From Pseudomonadota bacterium (lineage in GTDB: Bacteria > Desulfobacterota > Desulfarculia > Desulfarculales > Desulfarculaceae), in the NCBI GenBank assembly GCA_018819925.1, contig JAHJPG010000015.1, positions 1-32,411 of the forward strand: 32,411 nucleotides of DNA. Direction: 5' to 3'. The notes under the pieces were generated by a model, which was given only the letters and a program-made list of their open reading frames with translations, was not told where the DNA came from and ran no database searches. A program made the position numbers and the translations under genes. Positions 7,814-16,907 of the stretch are shown here, one piece after another. Numbering within the stretch: position 1 is the stretch's first letter; every line of letters begins with the position of its first letter.

Positions 7814-8817
7814 TGAACCAAAACCTGCTAACCGTATCCACCTCCCCCCACATCCTGGGACGCACCACGGTGCGATCCATGTACTTGGAGTACATGATCG
7901 CCTTGGCGCCGGCCCTGTTGATGGGCTTGTACTACTTTGGAGCCCCCGCCCTGATCACGGTCCTTTTGGCCGTGGCCTCCGCGGCGGTGTCCGATTTCAT
8001 CGTCAGCTTTATAACCAAAAAGCCCTCCACTCTCAGCAACCTGCACATCATCTGCCTTGGGCTGGTGCTGGGCCAGATCCTTCCCCCCGGCGCGCCCTGG
8101 TGGCTGCCGGTGGTGGGCGGCGCGCTCACCGTGTTCTTGGGCATCGGCATCTTCGGCGGCATCGGCTACTACCCCATGAACCCGGTGCTGGTGGCCTGGG
8201 TGGCCCTGGCCATCTCCTGGCCCGAGGCCATGAACTCCTTCCTTGACCCCCTGCCCCTGGGCACCGAGGGCGACTGGGCGGAGGCCGAGACCCCACTGAT
8301 GCAGCTCAAGGGCGACATCGGCACCCTGCAAGCCTTTGAGCTAGGCGTCCTGTGGCTGGGCAAGGTTCCCGGAGCCATCGGAGCCACCAGTTCCTGGGCC
8401 CTCCTGGCCGGCGGCGTCTACCTTATCATCCGGCGCATCATCCCCTGGCAGATTCCCATCGGCGCCCTGTTGGGCGCGGTGGGCATGGCCCTTCTGGCCG
8501 CCTACACCGACCCCGCCATCGAAGAGTTGGGCTTGGAGGGATTCGCGGCCCACATGGACGTGGCTTGGTTCCACCTGGGCACCGGCGGCCTTTTGATCGC
8601 CGCCTTCTTCGTGGGACCGGAGCCGGTGTCTTCGCCGGTCACCCCCTGGGGAACCCTCCTGTTCGGAGTGGGCATTGGCTTGATGGCCATCATCGTGCGC
8701 ACCTGGGGCGGCCTGGTGGATGGCGCCTTCTATGGCGTGTTGCTGATGAACGCGGCAACCCCCCTGTTGGACCGTATACGCCCCCGGGTCATCGGAAAGG
8801 TGGTGAACGGTGCGTGA
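7813..8817 (+). CDS. rnfD: Rnf complex membrane subunit RnfD
   Basis: An integral membrane subunit of 334 residues with about nine or ten hydrophobic segments, homologous to NqrB and part of the ion-translocating core. The GAIGATSS segment near residue 190 fits the [S/G]AT site where FMN is covalently bound to threonine in this family. ATG at 7813 overlaps the rnfC stop (ATGA); a GTG one codon earlier is the only alternative. RnfG begins eight bases before its end. Whether Na+ or H+ is pumped cannot be read from the sequence. Confidence 0.95.
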   Translation: MNQNLLTVSTSPHILGRTTVRSMYLEYMIALAPALLMGLYYFGAPALITVLLAVASAAVSDFIVSFITKKPSTLSNLHIICLGLVLGQILPPGAPWWLPVVGGALTVFLGIGIFGGIGYYPMNPVLVAWVALAISWPEAMNSFLDPLPLGTEGDWAEAETPLMQLKGDIGTLQAFELGVLWLGKVPGAIGATSSWALLAGGVYLIIRRIIPWQIPIGALLGAVGMALLAAYTDPAIEELGLEGFAAHMDVAWFHLGTGGLLIAAFFVGPEPVSSPVTPWGTLLFGVGIGLMAIIVRTWGGLVDGAFYGVLLMNAATPLLDRIRPRVIGKVVNGA

Positions 8818-9385
8818 TATCATCAAAATGCTGGTGGTGCTCACCGTGATTTGCACGGCAAGCGGCTTTTCCCTGGCTCTGGTTCACGATGTGACCAGGG
8901 AGCCCATCGAGTACAGCCGGCTGAAATTCGTCAAGGAGCCCGCGGTCAAGGCCGTGCTTTCCGGCTATCAGAACGACCCCATCAAGGATCGCCTGAGCAT
9001 CCCGGTGGGAACCGATAAAAAGGGCAAGCCGGTCAAGTTGATCGTTTTCCCGGCCAAAAAGGACGGCAAGACCTTCGCGGTGGCCTTTGAATCATCCTCT
9101 GCCGGCTATCACGGCGACGTCGGGGTGATGCTGGGTGTGGACCTGAACTCCAAGAAGCTCACCGGCCTCAGCATCGTCAGCCACACCGAGACCCCCGGTC
9201 TGGGCGCCCGCATAATCGAGCCGAACTTCACCGACTCCTTCAAGGGCAAGCCCATGGACAAGGAGTTGGGTGTCGGTGACATCAACGCCCTTTCCGGGGC
9301 CACCGTATCCACCAAAGGCGTGGTCGCAGCGGTCAACAAGGCCCAGGCCACTTTGGACAAATACCGCGACAAGATGGTTCAGTAG
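8810..9385 (+). CDS. rnfG: Rnf complex subunit RnfG
   Basis: A 191-residue subunit with one N-terminal membrane helix (residues about 5-26) and an outward-facing FMN-binding domain. The SGATVST motif at 162-168 carries the threonine (T165) that receives covalent FMN from ApbE, which is encoded at the end of the operon. The GTG start at 8810 overlaps the rnfD end, so translation is probably coupled. Length and order match RnfG/NqrC. Confidence 0.95.
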   Translation: MRDIIKMLVVLTVICTASGFSLALVHDVTREPIEYSRLKFVKEPAVKAVLSGYQNDPIKDRLSIPVGTDKKGKPVKLIVFPAKKDGKTFAVAFESSSAGYHGDVGVMLGVDLNSKKLTGLSIVSHTETPGLGARIIEPNFTDSFKGKPMDKELGVGDINALSGATVSTKGVVAAVNKAQATLDKYRDKMVQ

Positions 9386-9396
9386 GGAGCGCGGTC

Positions 9397-10014
9397 ATGA
9401 GCATAACTAGAGAATTCACCAAAGGCTTGTGGGAAATCCTCCCGCCCTTCCGCCTGGTTCTGGGGCTCTGCCCCACCCTGGCGGTAACCACCTCGGCCGA
9501 AAACGGCATGGGCATGGGGCTGGCCACCACCTTCGTGCTGGTCTGCTCCAACCTGCTGGTGTCCTTGCTGCGCAAGATAATCCCCAGCAAGGTGCGCATC
9601 GCGGCCTATGTCGTGATTATCGCCAGCTTCGTGGTCATCGTGGAGCTGATGATGCAGGCCTATGCCTTCCCTCTGTATCAGGCGCTGGGCATCTTCATCC
9701 CCCTGATCGTGGTCAACTGCATCATCCTGGGCCGGGCCGAGGCCTTTGCCGGCAAGAACGGCCCGGTGGCCAGCATCGCCGACGGTTTGGGCGTGGGTAT
9801 TGGCTTCACCATCAGCCTCGCCGTGCTGGGCGCCTTCCGCGAGTTGATCGGCAGCGGCACCGTATGGGGCAACAGCGTCTTTTGGGAGAGCTTCGAGCCC
9901 TTCACCTTCATGGTGCGGGCGCCGGGCGCCTTCGTGGCCCTGGGCCTGTTCCTGGCCGCGATCAACCTGATCAGCTCCAAGCTTGACGATCGTAAGCGGA
10001 GGGCCCAGTCATGA
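9397..10014 (+). CDS. rnfE: Rnf complex membrane subunit RnfE
   Basis: A 205-residue membrane protein with six predicted helices, homologous to NqrD. The GLCPTLAVTTSAENG segment near the N-terminus contains the conserved cysteine that, with its counterpart in RnfA, binds the intramembrane iron-sulfur centre in the Rnf/Nqr family. A GGGAG site precedes ATG at 9397, 11 bases after rnfG; the stop overlaps the rnfA ATG. Confidence 0.95.
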   Translation: MSITREFTKGLWEILPPFRLVLGLCPTLAVTTSAENGMGMGLATTFVLVCSNLLVSLLRKIIPSKVRIAAYVVIIASFVVIVELMMQAYAFPLYQALGIFIPLIVVNCIILGRAEAFAGKNGPVASIADGLGVGIGFTISLAVLGAFRELIGSGTVWGNSVFWESFEPFTFMVRAPGAFVALGLFLAAINLISSKLDDRKRRAQS

Positions 10015-10601
10015 GTTTCGGCGACTACATGCTGTTTATCGTCAGCGCCATCTTGGTCAACAACATCCTGTTGGCCAAGTTCCTGGGCAACTGCCCCTTC
10101 CTGGGGGTCAGCAAGCGCATGGACACCGCCACCGGCATGTCCATGGCGGTCATCTTCGTCATGGTCATGGCGGGAATGATCACCTGGCTGGTGCAGTACT
10201 ACATCCTGGTTCCCCTTAACATCGAATACCTCCAGACCATCGCCTTCATCCTGGTGATCGCCGCCCTGGTGCAACTGGTGGAGATCGTGATGGCCAAGAG
10301 CCTGCCGGCCCTTTACCGGGCCCTGGGCATCTTCCTGCCCCTGATCACCACCAACTGCGCGGTGCTGGGTGTGGCCATCATCAACATCAACGAAGAATTC
10401 GACTTCGTGGACACCCTGGTGTTCTCCCTGGCCTCGGCCGTGGGCTACAGCCTGGCCCTGATCCTGTTCGCCGGCATCCGCGAGCGCTTCATGCTCACCA
10501 AGATGCCCAAGGCGTTTCAGGGCACCTCCATCGGCCTGGTGGTGGCCGGCTTCCTGGCCTTGGCCTTCAGCGGGTTCAGCGGGCTGGTGGGCGGCCACTA
10601 G
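10011..10601 (+). CDS. rnfA: Rnf complex membrane subunit RnfA
   Basis: A 196-residue membrane protein with six helices, homologous to NqrE and the topological mirror of RnfE. It has the conserved N-terminal NNILLAKFLGNCPFLGVS segment with the membrane cysteine, and LPLITTNCAVLG in the central half. ATGA overlap with rnfE indicates coupled translation. An 80-base gap separates it from rnfB. Confidence 0.96.
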   Translation: MSFGDYMLFIVSAILVNNILLAKFLGNCPFLGVSKRMDTATGMSMAVIFVMVMAGMITWLVQYYILVPLNIEYLQTIAFILVIAALVQLVEIVMAKSLPALYRALGIFLPLITTNCAVLGVAIININEEFDFVDTLVFSLASAVGYSLALILFAGIRERFMLTKMPKAFQGTSIGLVVAGFLALAFSGFSGLVGGH

Positions 10602-10682
10602 GCCGCGTTTCTAAAGAAGGGTGCCCAAGGAAGATCGACACCTGACAGCGCGGGCTGCGGCGCCCGCGAGGAGATCATAGGA

Positions 10683-12785
10683 ATGTTATTTGAAGCCCTG
10701 GCAATCGGAGGACTGGGTTTGGCCTCTGCCCTGGGCCTGGGAGTGGCCGCCAAGGTCTTCGCCGTTGAGGTGGACCCCCTGGTGGAGGCGGTAGAGGGAG
10801 CCCTGCCCGGCGCCAACTGTGGCGGCTGTGGCTACGCCGGCTGCGCCTCGGCGGCCCTGGCCATCGCCAGCGGCAAGGCTGCGGCCAACATCTGCGTGGG
10901 CGGCGGCCCCGAGGTAGGCGAGGCGGTGGCCCAGGTCATGGGGGTGGAGGTGGTCTACCGCGAGCCCGACGTCTCGCAAGTGGACTGCACCTACTCCACC
11001 CAGATAGCCCAACTGAAATATAAATACGACGGCGTGCAGGACTGCCGGGCGGCGGCCTTGTTGGCCGGCGGCCCCAAGGTATGCGAAATCGGCTGCCTGG
11101 GCCTGGGTTCCTGCGTCAAGGTCTGCCCCTTTGGAGCCATCGCCATCGGACCCGAGGGCTTGCCCGTGGTGGACCCCGCCCTATGCACCGGCTGCGGCAA
11201 CTGCGAAAAGGTCTGCCCCAAGAGCATCATTCACCTGACCTCGGTGACCAGGCGCATCCTTGGCTTCAACGCCAACTACAACTGCCTGGCCCCCTGCCAG
11301 GCCACCTGCCCGGCCCAGATAGACATTCCCAGCTACATACGGGCCATCGGAGAGGGGCGCTACGAGGACGCCGTCTCCGTGATCAAGGAGCACAACCCCC
11401 TGCCCCTGGTCTGCGGCAGGGTCTGCCCCCATCCTTGCGAGGATCAATGCCGCCGGGGCAAGACCACCGAACCGGTCAACATCAACCATCTCAAGCGCTT
11501 CGCGGCCGACTACGAGATGAACTCGGGCAAGCGGATTCAACCGTTCTGCTTGCCCAAGAACGACCGCAAGGTGGCCATCGTGGGCGGCGGGCCCGCCGGC
11601 CTCACCTGCGCCTACTACCTGGCCCGCCTGGGCTACGCGCCCACCATCTACGAGGCCCAACCCCACTTGGGCGGCATGCTGCGCTACGGCATCCCCGAGT
11701 ACCGCCTGCCCAAGAAGACCCTGGATTGGGAAATCCAGGGGATTTTGGATTTGGGCGTGGATGCCAAGACGGACATGGCCATGGGCGAGGGCTTTACCCT
11801 GGAGAGCCTCAGACAAGAGGGCTATGAAGCCATATTCCTGGGCGTGGGCTGTTGGTCCAGCCGGGGCATGCGGGTGGAGGGCGAGGACCTCGACGGGGTC
11901 CTGCCCGGCACGGACATGCTCATCGACCGCGGCAACCTCAAGGACACCCCGGTGGGCGAGAGAGTGGTGGTCATCGGCGGCGGCAACACGGCCATGGACT
12001 GCGCCCGCACCTGCTGGCGCCTGGGGGCCAAGGAGGTCACCGTCCTGTACCGCCGCACCGAAAAAGAGATGCCGGCCAACGCCATCGAAATCGAGGAGGC
12101 CAAGCACGAAGGGATCAAGTTCCACTTCCTGGCGGCCCCCACCAAGCTCGTCGGCGAAAACGGCAAACTCACCGGCCTGGAATACATCAAGATGGAATTG
12201 GGCGAGCCCGACTCCTCGGGCCGCCGGCGTCCGGTGCCCATCGAGAACAGCGAAACCATCCTGGAGTGCGACAACGTCATCGCGGCCATCGGCCAGTTCC
12301 CCGACCTAGCCTTCTTGGAAGAGGACGCCTCGGCCAAGGACTTGGCCATCACCAAGTGGAACACCATCGACGCCAACGTCGACGCCGGCACCACCAACAT
12401 CCCCGGCGTATTCAGCGGCGGCGACACAGTGACTGGCGCGGCCACCGCGGTGGAGGCCATAGGGGCCGGCCGCCGGGCCGCGCGGGCCATACACCTCTAT
12501 CTCAGCGACGAAGACCCCGGGCCTCTGGACAACTGGGTGCGCGGCCCCAAGGAGCTGCCCATGGTCAGCCAGACCCCGGACGCGGCTCCGGCAGGACCAC
12601 GAGCCAAGATGCCCGAACTCAGCGTCCCGGATCGCGCCAACAGCTTCGTCGAGGTGGAGCTTGGGCTCACCAAGGAGATGGCAATGGCCGAAACTCAGCG
12701 CTGCCTGCAGTGCGGACTCTATTGTTACCGACATAATGACCAGCCTTACGAGGCTTGGAAATGGGAGAGGAAGGATAATGCCTAA
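10683..12785 (+). CDS. rnfB: RnfB fused to a GltD/NfnB-like FAD-NAD(P) oxidoreductase
   Basis: At 700 residues it is more than twice the usual RnfB length. Residues 1-28 form the membrane anchor. C46, C49, C54 and C71 form the Fe-S domain typical of RnfB, and 134-178 hold two [4Fe-4S] ferredoxin motifs (GSCVKVCP, CTGCGNCEKVCP). From about 195 a second enzyme begins: cysteine motifs CLAPCQATC and CGRVCPHPCEDQC, an FAD site GGGPAGL at 301-307 and an NAD(P) site GGGNTAMD at 432-439, as in the small subunit of glutamate synthase and NfnB. The tail ends in CLQCGLYC. A GAGGAG-rich site precedes the ATG. The fusion suggests that ferredoxin entry into Rnf is linked to an NAD(P)H or bifurcating flavin centre. 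One continuous frame spans both parts. Confidence 0.93.
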   Translation: MLFEALAIGGLGLASALGLGVAAKVFAVEVDPLVEAVEGALPGANCGGCGYAGCASAALAIASGKAAANICVGGGPEVGEAVAQVMGVEVVYREPDVSQVDCTYSTQIAQLKYKYDGVQDCRAAALLAGGPKVCEIGCLGLGSCVKVCPFGAIAIGPEGLPVVDPALCTGCGNCEKVCPKSIIHLTSVTRRILGFNANYNCLAPCQATCPAQIDIPSYIRAIGEGRYEDAVSVIKEHNPLPLVCGRVCPHPCEDQCRRGKTTEPVNINHLKRFAADYEMNSGKRIQPFCLPKNDRKVAIVGGGPAGLTCAYYLARLGYAPTIYEAQPHLGGMLRYGIPEYRLPKKTLDWEIQGILDLGVDAKTDMAMGEGFTLESLRQEGYEAIFLGVGCWSSRGMRVEGEDLDGVLPGTDMLIDRGNLKDTPVGERVVVIGGGNTAMDCARTCWRLGAKEVTVLYRRTEKEMPANAIEIEEAKHEGIKFHFLAAPTKLVGENGKLTGLEYIKMELGEPDSSGRRRPVPIENSETILECDNVIAAIGQFPDLAFLEEDASAKDLAITKWNTIDANVDAGTTNIPGVFSGGDTVTGAATAVEAIGAGRRAARAIHLYLSDEDPGPLDNWVRGPKELPMVSQTPDAAPAGPRAKMPELSVPDRANSFVEVELGLTKEMAMAETQRCLQCGLYCYRHNDQPYEAWKWERKDNA

Positions 12786-13791
12786 GAGCCTGGACCGCCG
12801 CTCCTTCCTGCGGTTTGCCGGCAGCACGGCCCTGGGTGCGGCCGCCCTGCCCCTGGTTTCGCCGGCCATCGGCCTGGCCAGCCTGGGCCGGGGCCTAAAC
12901 GCCGCGCAGGAAACTCGGATGATGATGGGCACCCTGGTCTCGGTTACGGTGCTGGACCCCTCGCCAACCAAGGCCCAAGAAGCCATGAACGCCGCCTTCG
13001 GGGCCATGGCCAAGCTTACGCCCGTCTTTGACCGCCACCGCCCCGGCGGGCCCGTGGCCGCCTTCAACGCCGAGGGCCGCCTGACCGAGTTGGAGCCCCG
13101 CCTCAAGGCGGTGTTGGAGCTGTGCCGCGCGGTGCAGGAAAGCACCGGCGGGGCCTTTGACCCCAGCGTGGCCCCGGTCATCGACACGGTCAAGGCCAGC
13201 TTCATCCAAAACCACCAGCCCCCCAGCCGCACCCAGATGGCCCAGGCCCTCTCGGCGGTGGGCGGGATTCGCTACGACGGCCGCAGCCTGCGCCAGACCA
13301 AGCAAGGCGCGGGCATCACCCTGGACGGCGTGGCCAAGGGCTTCATCGTGGACGAGGGCCTGGCTGCCGCGTCCAGGGCCGGGGCCAATCATGTGCTCAT
13401 CAACGCCGGCGGCGACGTGGGCGTCTTGGGCGACCGGGGCGGCAAGCCCTGGCGGGTGGCCGTGGCCGACCCGGACCAGCCCACCAAGCCCAAACTGACC
13501 GTTTCCCTGACCAGCGGAGCCCTGGCCACCAGCGGTGACTACGAGGTCTACTTCGACCGCGAGCGGCTGTATCACCATATCGTCAACCCGGCCACCGGGC
13601 GCATCCCCGGTTCGGGCCACAGCGTGAGCGTGCGCGCTCCCAAGACCTCCCTGGCCGACGCCCTGGCCACGGCCTGCTTTGTCATGCCGCCGGCCGAAGC
13701 TCACCGCTTCCTGACCAGCCGCCCGGGCCTGGAGGGCCTCATCCTCACCCGCTTCGGGCAGCGCTACCAGACCAAGGGTTTCGCCGCCTAG
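12778..13791 (+). CDS. apbE: FAD:protein FMN transferase (ApbE)
   Basis: A 337-residue flavin transferase that splits FAD and attaches FMN to threonine in SGAT motifs, here most likely of RnfG and RnfD. The N-terminus has a twin-arginine signal (DRRSFLRFAG, then a hydrophobic stretch), consistent with work on the outer face of the membrane. Family motifs include MMGTLVSVTV, GGAFDPSV, LDGVAKGFIVD and INAGGDVGVLG, plus ATSGDYEVYF and HHIVNPATG near the C-terminus. ATG at 12778 overlaps the rnfB stop and follows AGGAAGG; the longer in-frame extension upstream lies inside rnfB. It is the last gene of the operon. Confidence 0.95.
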   Translation: MPKSLDRRSFLRFAGSTALGAAALPLVSPAIGLASLGRGLNAAQETRMMMGTLVSVTVLDPSPTKAQEAMNAAFGAMAKLTPVFDRHRPGGPVAAFNAEGRLTELEPRLKAVLELCRAVQESTGGAFDPSVAPVIDTVKASFIQNHQPPSRTQMAQALSAVGGIRYDGRSLRQTKQGAGITLDGVAKGFIVDEGLAAASRAGANHVLINAGGDVGVLGDRGGKPWRVAVADPDQPTKPKLTVSLTSGALATSGDYEVYFDRERLYHHIVNPATGRIPGSGHSVSVRAPKTSLADALATACFVMPPAEAHRFLTSRPGLEGLILTRFGQRYQTKGFAA

Positions 13792-13811
13792 GCAGCCCTA
13801 AACCAACCCCC

Positions 13812-13845
13812 AAAAGCCCGATGGCCATCGGCCATCGGGCTTTTT
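13812..13845 (+). terminator. Rho-independent terminator of the rnf-apbE operon
   Basis: AAAAGCCCGATGGCC, a 3-base loop and GGCCATCGGGC followed by five T. The stem is perfect and begins 20 bases after the apbE stop. The flanking A run also allows weak action on the other strand. Confidence 0.95.
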
Positions 13846-13969
13846 GATGTAAATTATTACCTTTTGACTTTTTTTCTGCCGGTATTGTAAGTTTAGTTAT
13901 CGTTAAGAGCACATTGAGCAGTCTGGTTTAGTCGGCATTATTTCTTTGCCCTTCTAAGGAGTGATGTCC

Positions 13970-15643
13970 ATGTTTGGTATCGGGCGCTCCCCACTTAGAT
14001 GCTTTTACGTTTCCCTTTTCATTTTCAGTCTGTTGCTCGCCCCTCCGGCATCGTTGGCCGCGGATTTAAGCATACCGCCCAGTGAAATCCTGGCCATCCT
14101 CACCGCCGCCCAGGTCAACCAGGAATTGATTGACCAGGGCCGGGCCACCCCCAGCACCCTTCCCTTTAAACAGGGCTCCAGCGTGTATGAGGTGAAGTTG
14201 AGCCAACCGGCCTGGTTCGTGCGCTACTACGCCTATGACCCCACCCGCCTCAAGGGAGGCGCCGTGGGAGGGTGGACCATGTTCGCCTCCGCGGTGCGCG
14301 GCCTGAACGTGGCTCAGGTGCGCAGCCTCTTCGCCCTTCCCGCCATGCCCAATTATGTGTCGTCCGTGGTGGTGCCCGCCGGGACCACGCTGCGCCTGGG
14401 CTGGGCGGGCCCCATTGCCGGCTGGGGGACCGGCGGCGGGGAGCAGTTTTTGATGATGGACCGCATCGCCATCGACAATTACCATCCCCAGAACGCCTTC
14501 CCGGCCATGGTCTATCCCCAGAGCCTAAGCTCCCGGGTCGGCGGCGGCCTTGGAGGCGTAATGGCCGGCTACATAGACAACCTGCCGGCCTGGTCGCCGT
14601 TCAGCCTGCTGGAAGTGGCGCGTTTGGGCATGGAGTACACCCCGCCCCAGCAGATTGCCCAGGCCCTCGCTCAGACCTCCGCCGAGCGCTATGACAGCCT
14701 CACCCGCATAGGGATAAACGACAGCCTTCTCTTTGCTTCCAGCCTGCCCTGGACCGTGGCCCCGTTAGCCGGAGGCGCGCCTTACGCGCCCGCCGGCAAG
14801 GCTGAAAACGCTTCGGAATACAAGGTCTGGGCCCGGGGCGCGGCGGCCTACCAAAGTTTCGACACCGTGGACCAGCACTCCGGCTACAACAGCGTGGCCG
14901 GTGGCATAGTCAGCGGAGTCACCCGCCAAATGGGCCGGACCGCCTTGGGCGGAGCGGTGGGAGTGATCTACGACAGCTTCGACTGGCAAGACAACCCCGG
15001 CGACGGCGGGGTGGCCAGCTATTACCTGAGCCTTTATGGCAACCGGCGCTGGGGGTCGGCCTTTGCCGGAGCCTACCTGGCCGGCGGCTACCACTTGGCC
15101 GATGTCAACCGCAAGATATCCTTCCCCTTGGTGGACATCGTCGCACGTTCAAAGCCAGAGTCCATGACCGCGGCCCTGGGCCTTAGCGGAGGCCTGGACT
15201 GGCAATTGAACGGGTGGCAGGTGCAGCCTTTGGCCCAAGCCCATTTGGTGTACCTGAACCAGCAGGCCTTCAGCGAACACAACGCCTATGACCTTAATCT
15301 GGACGTGGACAGCCTTGAAGCCTGGAGCCTGCGCACCACCTTGAGCCTGGGGGTCAGCAAGTCCTATGCCTGCGGCCAGGACGGCTCCTGGAGCCCCTAC
15401 GCCAGCCTGGGCTGGGGCCTGTTGCTGCCCCTGGACGACCGTCAGATCACCGCAAGCTTCAACGGGCAACCCAACAGCTTCACGGTGGAGGGCTACAGCG
15501 ACGCCCTTAACACCCTTTTGCTGGGATTGGGCGTCAAACTGAAGCTGGCTCCGGGACGAACCGTGACGGTGGGCTATGACGGTGAATTGGGCCAGGACTA
15601 TATGAGCAATCGTCTGAGCGCCTGGCTGAAGATAGACTTCTAG
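13970..15643 (+). CDS. Autotransporter-like outer-membrane beta-barrel protein
   Basis: A 557-residue exported protein. ATG at 13970 is chosen because AAGGAG lies eight bases upstream; the ATG at 13964 is too close. Residues 1-31 are a signal peptide ending ASLAA. Residues about 32-200 form a compact domain with GGWTMFAS, a VPAGTTLRLGWAGP segment and GTGGGEQF. From about residue 280 alternating aromatic/hydrophobic strands resemble an autotransporter barrel, ending with WLKIDF, the expected C-terminal aromatic signature. There is no long beta-helical passenger, so the N-terminal domain itself must be the surface or periplasmic effector; its activity is unknown. TTGACT at 13864 may belong to its promoter. 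The gene stands alone between two terminators or convergent genes. Confidence 0.75.
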   Translation: MFGIGRSPLRCFYVSLFIFSLLLAPPASLAADLSIPPSEILAILTAAQVNQELIDQGRATPSTLPFKQGSSVYEVKLSQPAWFVRYYAYDPTRLKGGAVGGWTMFASAVRGLNVAQVRSLFALPAMPNYVSSVVVPAGTTLRLGWAGPIAGWGTGGGEQFLMMDRIAIDNYHPQNAFPAMVYPQSLSSRVGGGLGGVMAGYIDNLPAWSPFSLLEVARLGMEYTPPQQIAQALAQTSAERYDSLTRIGINDSLLFASSLPWTVAPLAGGAPYAPAGKAENASEYKVWARGAAAYQSFDTVDQHSGYNSVAGGIVSGVTRQMGRTALGGAVGVIYDSFDWQDNPGDGGVASYYLSLYGNRRWGSAFAGAYLAGGYHLADVNRKISFPLVDIVARSKPESMTAALGLSGGLDWQLNGWQVQPLAQAHLVYLNQQAFSEHNAYDLNLDVDSLEAWSLRTTLSLGVSKSYACGQDGSWSPYASLGWGLLLPLDDRQITASFNGQPNSFTVEGYSDALNTLLLGLGVKLKLAPGRTVTVGYDGELGQDYMSNRLSAWLKIDF

Positions 15644-15669
15644 AACGGCCGAAGGGGGATGATCCGTCC

Positions 15670-16143
15670 TCAGCGCCGGGTCATCTCCAAGGGGCCGCCC
15701 AGCTTGGCGGGCTTGAAGCTTTTGATCTTGCCCGGCCCCAGGAGCTTCTCGCCCGGATTTTGGTTTACGAACAAAATCTTGCCGCTTATCTTGTTGTCCT
15801 TGAACTCGCCGCTGAACTGGCAGCGCCAGATCATTTCCTCGCCCTCGAACCAGAGGAAATCTTCCTGGACCTGGCCCTTGGTTATCTCCAAAACGATCTG
15901 GTCCTGGGGATTGCCGCCCACTATGAGGCTGCCGGTTAGGCTGTCACCGGCCTGTTTCAGATCGGCCTTGATGGAGGTGGCCTGGCCCTTGTCCTTTGGG
16001 CCGGCATCCTCCTTGGCCAGCAGCACCGTACCTTGGTAGCGGCCCTGCACCCAGGCAGGGGAGCCGGCCCAGGCCGATATCCCGCCCACCGCCAGCAACC
16101 CTAGCACCCATAACCCGACAAACCCGAGACGCAGTCCGCGCAT
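15670..16143 (-). CDS. Small exported protein of unknown function
   Basis: A 157-residue protein with a clear signal peptide (hydrophobic 5-24, cleavage near SAWAG). The mature part has alternating beta-type sequence with the pattern 'GxYxGTVLLAKED...LTGSLIVGG...FSGEFKDNKISGKI', which suggests a small lipocalin-like or beta-sandwich fold that measures or binds a ligand. AAGGAG lies five bases before ATG. It converges on the autotransporter gene, with 26 bases between them, and diverges from the TPR lipoprotein. No family is recognised with confidence. Confidence 0.7.
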   Translation of the reverse strand: MRGLRLGFVGLWVLGLLAVGGISAWAGSPAWVQGRYQGTVLLAKEDAGPKDKGQATSIKADLKQAGDSLTGSLIVGGNPQDQIVLEITKGQVQEDFLWFEGEEMIWRCQFSGEFKDNKISGKILFVNQNPGEKLLGPGKIKSFKPAKLGGPLEMTRR

Positions 16144-16275
16144 GACATCTCCTTGGCTGGTTGTGGCTAAAATCTATCACTTACTTTGCCTTGTTGCAGC
16201 CTTGGGTTTGCCTAAATGCCCGGGGATGTGTTTCAATAGCCACGCCGGTGTTCAACCCCTAGGGAGCGCGTCACC

Positions 16276-16755
16276 ATGCACAGAATCATTGCCTTGCTGG
16301 TCTGCCTGATTGTTCTCTTGGCCATGGGCCTGACCCTTGGTGGCTGCGGCAATAGCTCCCTGGAGCAGGGCCTGCGGGCCGAAAGGGCGGGTAACGAGCA
16401 TGATGCCTTTGCCGCCTACAGCGCGGCCATCGCCTCCACCTTCATGGTTAGCAACAAAAGATCCCAGGCCTACGCCGGCCGGGCCGGCATTTATGTCGAG
16501 CGAGGCAAGCTGGAGTTGGCCCTCAAGGACCTGGATAAGGCCCTGCAACAGGACGCCCAGTGCGAGGCCGCCTATTACAACCGCGCGGTGCTCTATCTGC
16601 TTCAGGGCAAACCGGAGCTGGCCCAGGGCGACGCCAAACGCCTCATAGAACTTGACCCGCAGGTGCCCGCCGCCCGCCGCCTCTACGACTTGGTCCAGAA
16701 ACCTCCGGCAAAGTTCACCCTCCCCCTCACCTGGATGAAGGCCACCAAAAAATAA
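16276..16755 (+). CDS. TPR-repeat lipoprotein
   Basis: A 159-residue protein with a lipoprotein signal: hydrophobic residues 4-21 and lipobox LGGC, with C24 as the lipidated residue. The mature part carries about three tetratricopeptide repeats (AYAGRAGIYVERGKLELAL, then AYYNRAVLYLLQGKPELA), so it probably acts as a protein-protein adaptor in the envelope. A GGGAGCG site lies upstream of ATG at 16276. It is divergently arranged with the exported protein at 15670-16143. The partner cannot be inferred. Confidence 0.82.
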   Translation: MHRIIALLVCLIVLLAMGLTLGGCGNSSLEQGLRAERAGNEHDAFAAYSAAIASTFMVSNKRSQAYAGRAGIYVERGKLELALKDLDKALQQDAQCEAAYYNRAVLYLLQGKPELAQGDAKRLIELDPQVPAARRLYDLVQKPPAKFTLPLTWMKATKK

Positions 16756-16869
16756 GCCTTCGCACCGCCCCGGAAACTTGCCTGGATACCTCTGTGGGCT
16801 TTGCCTAATTGGTGAATAGGGAGGCGAGAAACCTCCTACACCGACCAAAAGGGCCGCATCAGCCTGAAA

Positions 16870-16896
16870 TGAACCGCCCCGGTTTTCCGGAGGCTC
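16870..16896 (-). repeat. IS3 terminal inverted repeat, transposase 3' side
   Basis: Starts TGAACCGCCCCGG and continues into TTTTCCGGAGGCTC. It matches the other terminus with one gap and a few mismatches, and carries the TGAACCGCCCC sequence common at IS3-family ends. Confidence 0.9.
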
Positions 16897-16907
16897 TTTT
16901 GTTTGAG

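Noticed and set aside
9678-10598. 306-codon minus-strand frame opposite rnfE/rnfA
   Set aside because: His/Gln/Asp-rich translation typical of the antisense of membrane-protein genes; no ribosome site.
11181-12490. Long minus-strand frames opposite rnfB
   Set aside because: Shadows of the RnfB-GltD fusion gene caused by high GC at third positions.
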